From positions 1 through 64,000 of the forward strand of contig MU858237.1 of assembly GCA_033297075.1 (NCBI GenBank): DNA of 64,000 nucleotides. Direction: 5' to 3'. Source of the DNA: Rhypophila decipiens (lineage: Eukaryota; Ascomycota; Sordariomycetes; Sordariales; Naviculisporaceae). The translations under genes were made by a program, and so were the position numbers. Shown here piece by piece: positions 1 to 10,337 of the stretch. Every line of letters starts with the position of its first letter. The stretch's first letter is position 1. The notes under the pieces were generated by a model. The model made no database searches. It was not told the origin of the DNA and saw only the letters and a list, made by a program, of their open reading frames with translations.

Positions 1-1151
1 ACCACTAGGCTACGGACCCCCTTTCTTCAAAAGGATGTAGAATTTCAAGTCGAACGCCGACTTGAAATCAAGGGTTATATACATATCGTGACAATATATC
101 TAGAAATAGACTATTATATATATATAGGGTAGAATTAGGGTGGGATTAGGGAGGAGACACCTAAGATTGTCCAGGTTCGTCGATACTACCTTGTTACTTG
201 CTGAATGTGGATGGAACCTTCTTACGCTGTCCTGATTTCCTTAAAAGTTCCTTCCTTCTGAGCTGAAGCCATCCAGACCTTGTTTTACAAGCTTACCAAC
301 TTACACGTGGGAAAATAGGGTGCCGTCAGCTACCCCAGCTGGCAATGATTTGCACTCACAAGTGGATCAAGTGTGGTTCAATTCAACGGTCAGATGCAAG
401 TGCGGGAAGCTATCCTGGATTTCCTTTCGACGCTATGTGCCACCAGTCAAACTGCAACCGGTCATTTTGACATTTTGTGAGACGTGAGGACCGGATCTAT
501 GAAGAAATTCCGGCTGTGACTGAGCGAACCTGTACTGCTTTCTGAAGCACAGGACAACAACTCCGAGAAAGATTTTACATCCCACGGCAACCAGCATGCG
601 GCGGTCTGCTTCTACAAAACTCCATGGCAATCTAACCAGTGCTCTTGGCTCAGCATTCTTTCTCTGGGCCTTGAGCAAGACAAGCCGCAATGGTCGTGAG
701 AAAGGGGCATTGGCAACGACAGAGGGTATAAGGAGGGCAGTCGGGCACTTCAAACACCCAAACTTCAACTCTGCTGCTCAATTGAGAGAATCCGAGACTG
801 TGCCGCTGGTGGCTGCTCACCAAACCCGTTTCTCGCTGCCGTTTACCACGCGAGGTCATATCCCCGCCTCAATTTTGCGCCTTGAGTCGCATTATTGAGT
901 TGCTCTGCATTCTGCACCCAAACGCGATGTAAACACGGTTCCCATCAGCCATCAACATGACTCGAGTTGCATTGAGAACTGTAATGGAAGACAACGACGT
1001 CATTGATGCTATCCAGGTCTAGTCTAACACGAGGGGATTTTCTATAAAAGACAAGTTTACGACCAGCCCACGGTGACACGACGTGCCAGTTGAGATTGTA
1101 ACAAACAGTCATCCTTATCCTTTCCCTCACTCACTCCGGGTCGCTCACATC
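1..1151. other. Intergenic region at the window's left edge
   Basis: No supported gene. The short open frames here have no recognisable motif and no codon structure that I trust. The first 160 bases include a short TA run (about 112-125) and two isolated TTAGGG-like words, too few for a telomere. The last 150 bases form the promoter of the flavoenzyme gene that follows. Confidence 0.5.
1043..1050 (+). promoter_or_regulatory. TATA-box candidate for the BBE-like gene
   Basis: TATAAAAG lies about 100 bases upstream of the ATG at 1152 in a non-coding stretch. The spacing suits a fungal core promoter. This is a sequence match only. Confidence 0.4.
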
Positions 1152-2651
1152 ATGGCTCGCCTGACGTCTTCGTTCTTGACACTCCTCTTGTCGTCCTTGG
1201 CGGTGCTGGTCAAGGCAGATACCTGCTCGGAAGTCGCCTCAACCACCGCCATCGAGGTGAGCACACCTCTTCAAGTCTCTTACATCGCCGAGCAACAAGA
1301 ATACTGGTCTACATCATGTGCCGCCTTGAAACCATCATGCATCATCTTCCCCAAGAATGCGTCCGAGGTGGCCAAGGTGATCAGCATCCTCAACACAAAC
1401 TCTGAACGGTTCGCAGTCAAATCCGGCGGCCACAGCCCAAACAATGAATTCGCCAGCGTAGCCGGCGGACCTCTGATCTCCACCCAGCGAATGGACGGCG
1501 TGATCATCGACCAAGCAACCGGCATCGTGCGCGCCGGTCCAGGAAATCGCCTCGACGGGATCGCCGCCAAGCTGCAAGGGACAGGCTGGACCTTTGTCGG
1601 CGGACGAATCGGCAACACAGGCATAGGCGGCCTTATCCTCGGCGGCGGACTCTCTTACATGTCTGCACAGTACGGCTGGTCTGCCTCTTCGGTAATCGGC
1701 TACGAACTCATCCTTCCCAACGCAACCGTCACGACCGTAACCGCCACCTCGGACCCAGACCTATTCAAATCCCTCAAGGGAGGAGGCAACAATTTCGGCG
1801 TAGTCACAACTTACATCCTCCAAGCCAGACGTCAAGGCCTCGTATGGGGTGGTAACGTCGCCTATGCTCGATCACCTACAACCGACGCCCGTCTCCTGAA
1901 AGCAGTCCGCGATTTCACAGAGTACAACACCGATCCCAAAGCCGCAGTAATAGTAACGGCAGAACGCACAAACATAAACCTCATAGACTCGTGGATCCTC
2001 TTCCTCTTTTACGACGGTCCCACCCCTCCAAGCGGAATGTTCACAAACTTCACCACCGCCGTGGGCGTCCCCATAGTAAACACCTGCCGAACGCGAACAT
2101 ACGCAGACCTAATGGCCTTTTCAAACTGGGTCATCGTCCCCGCCTCCATCATCACAATCGGCACCGAAACAATTCCCCTCCCTTCCTTAAGCAACCAGGA
2201 CATCCTAACCAGTATCCACGCCCACTGGCGAAATGTATCCAGCACAGTCCTCGCCGTCCCTGGTATAATCGCATCCATTGCATTCCAACCATTCCCCAAA
2301 GCAATCGCCTCAGAAGCTCAATCCCGGTCTCAGGATTTGATCGACGTCCCACCCGACGCAGATAGAATGATCCTGGAAATCAACTATTCTTTCCTTTTGC
2401 CGAGCGATTACAACCGTATGGCAGATACCATGGAAGCTACCTATAATGGTGTTCGGCAGCGGGTACTGGCTGCTCAGCAGGTTGGGAAATTGCCCGATGT
2501 CTATCTTCCCATCTTTATGAACTATGGATTTTACAGGCAGGATTACTTTGGTCGTTTGAAGCCGGAAAGTAGAGAATTGGCGCGGTCCGTTGCTGAGAGG
2601 GTCGATCCAGATGGTTTGTTTCGTACCAGGACTGGGGGTTGGAAGCCGTGA
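1152..2651 (+). CDS. Secreted FAD-linked oxidase, BBE-like family
   Basis: This uninterrupted 499-residue frame encodes a flavin-dependent oxidase of the vanillyl-alcohol oxidase/berberine-bridge-like superfamily. I chose the ATG at 1152 over one 69 bases upstream because it starts a clean signal peptide (MARLTSSFLTLLLSSLAVLVKA). The FAD-binding part contains SGGHSP, where the His is the usual 8-alpha-histidyl flavin attachment site, and a Gly-rich segment GNTGIGGLILGGG. The Cys that provides the second flavin link in bicovalent BBE enzymes is not visible in that segment, so a single covalent link, as in 6-hydroxynicotine-oxidase-like members, is more likely. The C-terminal segment with NYGFYRQDYFG followed by DPDGLF is the usual end of the family. 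No substrate can be inferred, and no biosynthetic neighbours are present. Length is normal for secreted fungal members. Confidence 0.9.
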   Translation: MARLTSSFLTLLLSSLAVLVKADTCSEVASTTAIEVSTPLQVSYIAEQQEYWSTSCAALKPSCIIFPKNASEVAKVISILNTNSERFAVKSGGHSPNNEFASVAGGPLISTQRMDGVIIDQATGIVRAGPGNRLDGIAAKLQGTGWTFVGGRIGNTGIGGLILGGGLSYMSAQYGWSASSVIGYELILPNATVTTVTATSDPDLFKSLKGGGNNFGVVTTYILQARRQGLVWGGNVAYARSPTTDARLLKAVRDFTEYNTDPKAAVIVTAERTNINLIDSWILFLFYDGPTPPSGMFTNFTTAVGVPIVNTCRTRTYADLMAFSNWVIVPASIITIGTETIPLPSLSNQDILTSIHAHWRNVSSTVLAVPGIIASIAFQPFPKAIASEAQSRSQDLIDVPPDADRMILEINYSFLLPSDYNRMADTMEATYNGVRQRVLAAQQVGKLPDVYLPIFMNYGFYRQDYFGRLKPESRELARSVAERVDPDGLFRTRTGGWKP

Positions 2652-3068
2652 TTTTTGTGGGTTCATTTGAGATCGAGAGAATTGCTGCGTGGAGATATTT
2701 CATTTGGGAGGTGACCAAGGTTGGGTATCACATGTCTGAGAACATAGAGCTGCTGTTTTGAGAGGTGGTGTACCGATACAACAAGATATGATATGCTTGA
2801 ATGATTGTAACAATTAAACCAAGGGAGGAGTGTATTTGGGATTTGTGCAAGCCCAGAGAAATTCTAGATTATGTCAAGATACAGGTGTTGCTGTCAAGCG
2901 TTGTGCAGTACTGGTCTACCAGGTAATGTTATAAAGTGCAGTGGCATTTTCCATTTGAACCTCAAAGTTTGGTCCATTGTCCATGCCCATGGCCACGGTT
3001 ACGTGAGGTCCATGGACCCAGCGTATTTTAGTCCCATGGCCCAATAATAAACGTATGAGTGTGGTTTT
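2652..3068. other. Short convergent intergenic region
   Basis: These 417 bases separate the 3' ends of the flavoenzyme and the C2H2 regulator, so they hold two 3' untranslated regions. No other feature is seen. Confidence 0.5.
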
Positions 3069-4727
3069 TCAATAAAATCCAGAGTCGTGGAAGTTGCTAC
3101 CCACGCCGGTAAGATCATTCCATCTGTAATCGGCGGTTAGGCTAGATGCCGTGTCACAGACTGTCGGTGTTGCTGACAAGGCAGGAGCAGCACTTGTGAA
3201 GCCTGCTATAGTCAGAGGCGAGCTCTCCGGGTCCCCAAAAAAGAATCCACCGTGATCCTCAATTTGCTGCTGGATACCAAACGTGCTATTATCCATCAAT
3301 GGCATAAAATGGGAAGGCCAAGACATCGCTAGGTCGGTGCTGCACGATGAGGCAGCATAGGGCATGTCATAGGCGCCTGGAAACGTATTTGATTTGATCA
3401 TTGGACTGGCTTGGCGGCGGGATCTAGCCCGGCCGCTCAATGATGTGGCCGGGAGCCGAATGTTATTTCTGACCAGTCTTTCTTCTGACTTGAACCCCTG
3501 GGGAACTGGCGTTGGCTCCCGCGTGTTTGTGCCAGAATCGGCCGACCTGGGAGATGTGACTCTTGCCATCTGGCGGCTTTCAATCGTATTGTCGAATTCA
3601 ACTTCAACTTCCGTGAAAACATCATGTATAATATTAACAAAACTTCCAGCCTCCTTGTCTTTTGTTGGATGTGAATCGAGAATTCTGGGGATGATCTTTG
3701 ACCCTGTTGTACGCAAGAAGGCCCGCACCATGCTCAAGGTCTCCCGCACAACACTCCTGATGTAAGGGTCAACGCGTCTGGCCCCAGGCTTCCCAAATAA
3801 TATCTCATAGACGGCATGCCATTGCTCCTCGGCTGAAACAGTGCGGTCCACTCGCTGTTTTAACAGCTCCTGGGCCGTTGGTGACACGCCATCAATATTG
3901 TTGTTGGTTGGTGACGATCTGGGTTCGCAAGTGCGGCCACGGATGTGATCGTCCCTGATCTTAATGGTAGCAAAGGCCCGATGGCAGGCTGGACAATAGA
4001 AGGTCGGCCCATAATGCCTTCTTGCAAGATGTTGTTTCATGTCGCGTATCCGCTTCAATGTGTAGTTGAGGCACTGTTGATGTGCGACAGGGTTCAGCCG
4101 ATAGTAGGGACACGCAAATGACAAGGTTTGGGCGCCCCGGTTACTCTCATCGTCATCGTCATCTGCTCCATCCTCATAATCCTGTGGTTGGGTCTGGCTA
4201 GGGTCCGGCTTTGTTCTTTTCAACAAAGCGTCCCCGTCAGGGTCGGAAGTTGACATGCGCTTAGTGTTGGATACTCTCTCGAGCTTCTGCTGCGATTCAG
4301 CTGGCCTTGGACTCGTGGACTTGGGTCTCAACTCGGGTGGCCGCATGGATAATGATGGTACCGACGGGGTCAAAGTCTTTTGCTCTGGAGATTTGAAAGG
4401 GCCGGTGAATGTCGCCAGCGAGCCGGTTAAGCCATGGTCAGAGCCATTGCTAACCATGATCCAATCCGAGCTCAGGTTCGAACTGTTTTGGCCAAAGAGA
4501 ACGACTTGAGATGATCCCGGGTCCTGTGGGCAAGCGAAGTCTGGGTGCCATGTTTCCAAAAAAGACGAGTGTCTGTCCAAGTCGAGTTCGGTGATTATGG
4601 TATGAACTCCGTCTCCAGATGGTGGATTTGGGACGACGGACGAAACCTCCACCAGGGCTGTAGGACTGAGGTTTCTCACGGTCTTTTTTGCGGTCTTCAC
4701 ATTGGGTCTCCCGCGTAGTGGTGGCAT
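3069..4727 (-). CDS. C2H2-type zinc-finger protein, probable regulator
   Basis: This single frame of 552 residues starts with ATG at 4727. The first third is low-complexity and Ser/Pro-rich, and includes a run of acidic residues (DDDDDES) just before the finger region. The central module holds an atypical first finger (FACPYYRLNP, then a Cys about 12 residues on, then MKQHLARRHY) followed directly by a regular one (FYCPACHRAFATIKIRDDHI). About 40 residues further on, EQWHAVYEILFG and DPYIRSV match a segment that commonly follows this module in fungal proteins. The architecture suggests nuclear DNA or RNA binding, but no target can be given. It is transcribed away from a gene at 6138-7328 that carries the same module, so the two are probably related copies. 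Confidence 0.75.
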   Translation of the reverse strand: MPPLRGRPNVKTAKKTVRNLSPTALVEVSSVVPNPPSGDGVHTIITELDLDRHSSFLETWHPDFACPQDPGSSQVVLFGQNSSNLSSDWIMVSNGSDHGLTGSLATFTGPFKSPEQKTLTPSVPSLSMRPPELRPKSTSPRPAESQQKLERVSNTKRMSTSDPDGDALLKRTKPDPSQTQPQDYEDGADDDDDESNRGAQTLSFACPYYRLNPVAHQQCLNYTLKRIRDMKQHLARRHYGPTFYCPACHRAFATIKIRDDHIRGRTCEPRSSPTNNNIDGVSPTAQELLKQRVDRTVSAEEQWHAVYEILFGKPGARRVDPYIRSVVRETLSMVRAFLRTTGSKIIPRILDSHPTKDKEAGSFVNIIHDVFTEVEVEFDNTIESRQMARVTSPRSADSGTNTREPTPVPQGFKSEERLVRNNIRLPATSLSGRARSRRQASPMIKSNTFPGAYDMPYAASSCSTDLAMSWPSHFMPLMDNSTFGIQQQIEDHGGFFFGDPESSPLTIAGFTSAAPALSATPTVCDTASSLTADYRWNDLTGVGSNFHDSGFY

Positions 4728-6137
4728 CTCTCACATGGAGCTCGTGTCGTCTGGCAACAATCTTGTCACGATCCTGATCCTGAAGCCCAAAGGGTCTTTG
4801 TAGATGAGAAAAGAGGCGATTGAGTGGAGGGGGCGCGATCAATCGGCAGCGGTGATGACTGAACATGTCAGATTGTGTTGTTACTGAGATGGTTGATTCG
4901 GTGATGAAATTCACCCGGAAGAATGCCTTGAGGTCGAGCAATTTCGGAGATTTTTTGGGAATGTGGCTGGTGTTCTGCACATCAGACATGCACAGATGAG
5001 GATTGGGTACAAGTTTGCCAAACAAATGTTTGAGAGTGCTTGATTGGATCCCGCCGTCGCCAGCAAAAAGTGGCGGAGCAACTGCTGAATAACCCCTTTC
5101 CCGTTCCACCACCCGGAAAATCGGTTCATGACGTGAAGAGCGGTTCAAACTCGCAAGTTTCATCGTCTTTCCAATTGTCCAGCCCCAGAATCCGATTCAA
5201 CTCGAGCGGTTCTGAAATGGCGGTGGTGATTATTGGCCAAATAATCGTTCATGTCCATGTTAGGTACGTGGGGTATCAGGTGCAGGTTTGGGCCGCGTAA
5301 ACTGCATATTGGGCGTTCTTCTAGGTACCGTTGGGCTTTCTGGCCACAGCTGAACCAGACCCGGGAGAGTGCGGTAAATTTCAGTGTTACACGATACTGT
5401 ATCCAATTCACCTGTTTCGATGATAGTACTTGCCTTAACTGAGCAAAACACAAGCACCAAACACAAGGGGAAGGTGCTTCCTGACCGTTTCCACATCAAA
5501 CTTCTTTCTGTATCCACTAGTTTTACCTATTACGCCTGTTCCGAGGCCTTCTAATACCTCTTCCAGGGGCGTGTGGCTTGGAAAGTCCGTGTCATTTCAC
5601 ACAAATGTATGGAACCGGGTGGTAGTGGTCCATCTCACATTTGTGTGGCTTCACAACACATTGAGGCTGAGCGCTCCAGTATTTGGCCGTCCGGTCCGCC
5701 GCCTGCCCACCGGAGCCAGCTAATAAGAGCAATTGATCACAAGCTTTTTAGTGTCTACGTTGTGCATATTCATCATACTCAGTGTGTCTTTAATCCTTGT
5801 CTTTCAGTCATATATTACAAGTGGAGGCCCTCTCACGATCACAGAAATGATCGGTCCAACAATCTAGAAGGCTGCATGGTTGATTCACCATGGGGTACTG
5901 GTTTTCCTTGCAAGGAACAACTGCTTTCCCTAGTGTGGTCTCGACTTGCACCAACTATTTCTCCTTTCTACTCCAATGGATAGCGTCTCTGCCGATTATC
6001 ATCACACGAACTTTCTTTTCGCTTTATTATACCTTTCTAACCCTCAGATCCGGCCAACTGGCATTTCAGGTTAAAGAGGTTCTGTACCGCGAGGGTGACC
6101 AAGATAGCGGTATGTAACTGGTTTTGGCCGTGATTCC
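4728..6137. other. Shared upstream region of two divergent C2H2 genes
   Basis: These 1.4 kb separate two divergently transcribed genes with the same finger module. Short open frames occur on both strands, but none has family features. The right part probably contains the unresolved first exon of the plus-strand gene. A GTATGT donor at about 6112 and a CTGAC...CAG acceptor ending near 6182 would fit an intron of about 70 bases. Confidence 0.45.
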
Positions 6138-7328
6138 GTGGCTGGAGCCCGTGGGATATATGCTGACAGAATACCGGTTGCAGATAGGATCACACAATCG
6201 AGCCAACCAACCGACTTACAACCTCTATCCCTAACTTTACACCTGATTTGGATCGCCCAGACGGAGGAATTGAAGCCCAATACAACCGGCACTTTTGTGT
6301 TTTGTCACACGTCTTACCACAGTCTTCGTGGCACTAATTCGGCCCAATACCCGACCGAACAGCTCCTTCTCAAAGCCCACGCTATCTACCCTCAACAGGT
6401 CCCTCGAAACAGCGGCCAAACAGGTGCTAGCTCCTCGAAAAATGCCCCTCCCACGCAATCCGGTGCACCTCAAAAACGGAAAGCGAATGGCGCCCCAAGT
6501 GGAAGATTCAAGGCACGAAAGCCCCGGGGCAATGACAACGAGGATGACAACCCTAACCCTCGCGATCCAAACCACCGCGAGGACCTTGATGATCAGGTCG
6601 TAGCCGATACAGAGAAATATTTCGCGTGCCACTTTTTCAAGCTCAACCCGCGCAAATATCATCGTTGCGCAAGCAAACAATTGAAGACTTTGGACAACCT
6701 TAAGCAACACATCAAGCGTAACCACTTTTCGACCTATTTACATTGTCGCTGTTGCTGGGAGGAATTCGGAGATGACCAGCTCGCCCTACGAAATCACGCG
6801 AGTGGAGACTGCGAACAACGACAAGGTCCAGATACTCTATATCAGGAGGACGAGCGGCTGCTGGAAACCGAGAGAGGTTCGTCGCCCCGGGAGAAATGGT
6901 ACGAAATCTGGGGCAAAATATGTGAAGGGCACGAAGCACCGGATTCCCCATATACCGACCCGAATACCACGGACGAACTTGGCAGGCTCATTGAACGCGA
7001 AATCCAATCCAGAATGTTGGCGCCCGCACAACTAGACAGCGTGTGCAACAGATTCCAATACCAGGTCCCTCCGGAGCTCACCAGGCGCATCGTCAATACA
7101 CTTATCAACGAGACTTTTTCCCATCCGACCCTCTTTCAAAACCGCCATCGAAGGAAATTTAATCCGATCAATGTTGCACAACCGACTGTGAACCACCAAG
7201 CTACCGCCGACGACGATGGTGGCCGGCAGGCAGTACTACCCAGGTCACCATCACCCAGCGACTTCCTACCTGCACCAGAGTCATACGAAGACTTGCTCCA
7301 CCTCGATCCCGCCTTATTCGACAACTAG
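6138..7328 (+). CDS. C2H2-type zinc-finger protein, 5' end unresolved
   Basis: The open frame encodes about 396 residues but begins at a GTG. Its first in-frame ATG lies near residue 294, downstream of the finger module, so a 5' exon is missing from this call. The finger module (FACHFFKLNP, then a Cys, LKQHIKRNH, then LHCRCCWEEFG) and the following EKWYEIWGKI and DSPYTDP segments match those in the minus-strand gene at 3069-4727. A Ser/Pro-rich N-terminal part and the basic stretch KRKANGAPSGRFKARK could carry nuclear localisation. The role is probably transcriptional or other nucleic-acid binding. One plausible first exon ends at about 6111 and joins near 6183 in phase, but the peptide it would add looks unconvincing. 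Confidence 0.65.
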   Translation: MAGARGIYADRIPVADRITQSSQPTDLQPLSLTLHLIWIAQTEELKPNTTGTFVFCHTSYHSLRGTNSAQYPTEQLLLKAHAIYPQQVPRNSGQTGASSSKNAPPTQSGAPQKRKANGAPSGRFKARKPRGNDNEDDNPNPRDPNHREDLDDQVVADTEKYFACHFFKLNPRKYHRCASKQLKTLDNLKQHIKRNHFSTYLHCRCCWEEFGDDQLALRNHASGDCEQRQGPDTLYQEDERLLETERGSSPREKWYEIWGKICEGHEAPDSPYTDPNTTDELGRLIEREIQSRMLAPAQLDSVCNRFQYQVPPELTRRIVNTLINETFSHPTLFQNRHRRKFNPINVAQPTVNHQATADDDGGRQAVLPRSPSPSDFLPAPESYEDLLHLDPALFDN

Positions 7329-8586
7329 GAGCGCAAAAACCATCCAATGAATGCCTAACCTCCGCTATCCTTCATTATAAACCTCTAGACCCTTCATTGC
7401 AAACCTCTGGAATCATCGTTATATCCCTCCGGACTCACCATTATATGCCTCTGGGTCACCGTCCTCGGCCACATCGGACACCCCTGTAATGCACGTGCAG
7501 CACGCACTTATTACGCCTGTTTCTTACGTTCATGTTTTATATGCCTCGTTCGTTCCATCATCAGCGGTCCTTGTTTTCGCGCCCTGACGGAGATACCCAA
7601 GTCCTTTGGCGAGTCTTTTCGTTTGTTGCTTTTATCGCCACTATATCGTATCTACAAGGCGCAGTGAGCCGTTTCGTTGTCTTGTCTTGTCCTGAACCAC
7701 TCCTCTCGACACTCTCTTTTCTTTAGGTATATGCTCTTTCGTTGCATGATCTTTAGATGGCGCATGGCGGGCGTCATTCAGGAAAGACAAAACATGGTAC
7801 TTATGAGATGGGATGACCTCACCTACGTACCCACAGCTTCATCTTGTTTTTGTTTTTGGATACAATGACTCGGACTTACTATCGGACATGAAACATTCTT
7901 TTGTCGGCGCTACCATCTTCCTTGTCTATATTGCGCTTTCAACCACAATAAACTCTTCTTTTGTTACCTAAATACCTTGACATCAAGCGAAACCCATCCC
8001 AGCTGCTCTTATTGTTGAGTATATATTCTTCTCTGCATGTGTTAACATCGTGAGTTCATTAGCTGCAAATATCACTATACCATTTCGACCAAGTCCCTCC
8101 TCACCACTGATTTGGTTACATTCATCTGGACATACCTCTAAATAAGAGCCAATGTAACTCTGTAAGTACAGGAGGACCCAGGGAGATGGCGGTTAAAGTC
8201 TAGAGTTCCCGAAGTGTAACGGTCCTAATACAGGCCAAATGAACTGGAGCCTGGTGTTCCGGGAAAAGGGGCAGTGCTCAAAATAGATGACCAGGAGCCC
8301 GGAAGAGGTATTAGAGTGCCAATGAGTAGTACTTAAACAGCGTCCAAAATACAACATTTATACTACGTTTCATCTACCCTTGGTTCACAATCATCAAGGG
8401 TCTTGAAAGAGGTCTAGTAAAGTATATAACATTCTCACAGCTTTCTATTTTGACAATACCTTCAGTTCACATCAAAATTCTCGGTGAGTCTCAGATATCA
8501 TCATCCTTCCCTCGTCCAAGTCCAACTGCCCAAACAGCTAACATACCAAGGCCAATCTCAGCTGTACAGATGAACCGCACAGCACC
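7329..8586. other. Intergenic region
   Basis: These 1.26 kb hold no supported gene. Directly after the stop come several near-copies of a short phrase (CCTCTAGACCCTTCATT, CCTCTGGAATCATC, CCTCCGGACTCACC, CCTCTGGGTCACC, at about 7381-7460), a degenerate minisatellite of about 28-base spacing in the 3' flank. The right end is the promoter of the DUF4360 gene. Confidence 0.45.
7380..7462. repeat. Degenerate tandem repeat, about 28-bp unit
   Basis: Three to four imperfect copies of CCTCTRGR...TCATTATA are visible in the 3' flank of the C2H2 gene. They differ at several positions, so this is a decayed minisatellite. No function is implied. Confidence 0.4.
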
Positions 8587-9321
8587 ATGATCCTACCTTT
8601 CTTCGCCTTCGCCGTACTAGGCCACATTTGCCAGCCCACAACGGCAACCCCCGTCACCGCTTCTCCCCCTCCAAGAGCAGACATAACAACCACCACCTCC
8701 CACGGCTCAGGCTGTCCAAACGGAGCCGGCGCCGTAATCGGCCCAACCTCTCAATCCGACAAACTCCAAACCTTGACTTTTTATTCCCAAGATTTCACAC
8801 TCTACGGTCCTAATTCCGCCGCCGTGACAATCCTCGACACATCGAAAACCTGCAACGGGACAGTTTCCCTGACCTACCCCGATGGGTTTTCGTTCAAGCT
8901 GGAGGCAGTTATTTACTCTGTGATGTCGAGGTTAGAGCGGGAGGTGAATGCCTATTTCATGTCGGTTTATAGCCTTTCGCCTGGGACGGGCTCTGGAGTT
9001 GCTCTCACAGCTGAGAATGCGAGTATATCGCACAAATGGCAATTCAACGGGACGGGGAGGGCGCAGAGGACATTTCGGCGGTATACACTGCCTGATATGA
9101 TACGATCGACTTCTGGGCTTGCAGCTGGGCCAGGAGAGGGAGAAGCGCCTGTGCTAGCGTCGGTTTGTGGACGGGATGGGAAGAACGCCTTGGAGCTCAA
9201 GATTGATACCCAGGTTGAGGTACGGAATACCAGTTCCGTGGTTTTGAGGACTGTTGATGGGACTCCTGATTTTGAACTGGAGATGGTGCAGTTGCATTTG
9301 AGGTGGGAGGCTTGTAAGTAA
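8587..9321 (+). CDS. Secreted DUF4360-type protein
   Basis: This 244-residue frame has an ATG at 8587 and a signal peptide (MILPFFAFAVLGHICQ, cleavage near TATA). The mature part opens with GSGCPNGAG, has a mid-region Cys in TCNGTVSLTYPDG, and ends in LHLRWEACK. This layout is that of the DUF4360 family, which are secreted, four-Cys, beta-rich proteins of unknown function found in fungi and some bacteria. Possible N-glycosylation sites include NGT, NAS and NTS. No catalytic motif is recognised. The length is typical of the family. The protein is likely extracellular, but a substrate or partner cannot be named. Confidence 0.8.
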   Translation: MILPFFAFAVLGHICQPTTATPVTASPPPRADITTTTSHGSGCPNGAGAVIGPTSQSDKLQTLTFYSQDFTLYGPNSAAVTILDTSKTCNGTVSLTYPDGFSFKLEAVIYSVMSRLEREVNAYFMSVYSLSPGTGSGVALTAENASISHKWQFNGTGRAQRTFRRYTLPDMIRSTSGLAAGPGEGEAPVLASVCGRDGKNALELKIDTQVEVRNTSSVVLRTVDGTPDFELEMVQLHLRWEACK

Positions 9322-10337
9322 ATATCTGGGTCCTTTTGATGGGAGTCACCATGATGGGACTAGAAGGGCGTGAGTTGGAAACGGGCATCAGCATAACACC
9401 AAGATCTCTGAATCACTAGTTGAACATGTTGGATCGCACCCCATATCAGGAATTGGGGGCGATACTGGCTTTCTGCTTTTTTTTTGTCTTGCTAGAGTTG
9501 TCCGATCCAGAGGTGTTGAGACAAGGTTTGCCGTCGAGAACGTCAGCGGTTTGCTGTCAGTTGCCGATACGAATACGAAACACAGCGAGAATATTCCGAA
9601 GAGAACTTCCCCGGAACTTCTAGAGAAAACTTGACATGCACAATGTCAATAGAGGTTTACCAATTATTTACAAACTTTCCACATGCTATGGATTTGTGGC
9701 TGTGCTGTTAAACCCACTGACTAAGGAATTATCCAATTCCCAAGAGATCCATTGATCCCCATATTGAAAGCTGATGACGGCATCCACTCTCCAGGAGCGG
9801 ATCACGATGGACTGAGTGGATCGGAGGAGTCGATCTTTACCCAAGGCTTGGCAACGCCCAAGATCGTGCCGCAGTCCGCCTTTTAGCGGCTTGGCCCTCC
9901 TGTCTCATGTCAAATGCCGCCAAAAAACACGTGCCAAGACCCCTTTGTCATGATGCCAACCGTCGTCAATTTGGGCCCATTTTCAGGGAGCCCACGTTTT
10001 GGCTTACCTGGGGAGCCTGGACCGCTGGATCGTCTGCCGCTGGGGTAGCAATCTCGCGTCGGTTGCTTGGATGAAATTCCCCTTTTGGGTATCCACATCG
10101 CCATCGACCCTGAAGAGTTCTGAAATTGGAATAAAAACGGGCGGGCTTCCCACCCCGGGATTTGGTTCGTGGTCTCTTCTTTTGAACCCGTCTCTTCTTT
10201 ATCTCAAGACAACGTCATCGATTTCCACGTGTTTAAAGACAGCGCATCGCGACTGGAATTTGCAATTGGCTTTTTTTTTGCGATCCATTCATCACCATTG
10301 TTTTTAGACAAGAACATCTCAACTGCAGTTCACCAAC
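9322..10337. other. Intergenic region
   Basis: About 1 kb without a supported gene. Two short palindromic words (CCAATTCCC and AATTGGAAT types) occur but form no clear site. The right end is the promoter and 5' leader of the RTA1-family gene. Confidence 0.45.

Noticed and set aside
120..160. TTAGGG-like words suggesting a telomere
   Set aside because: Only two separate copies with unrelated bases between them; a fungal telomere would be a long uniform array.
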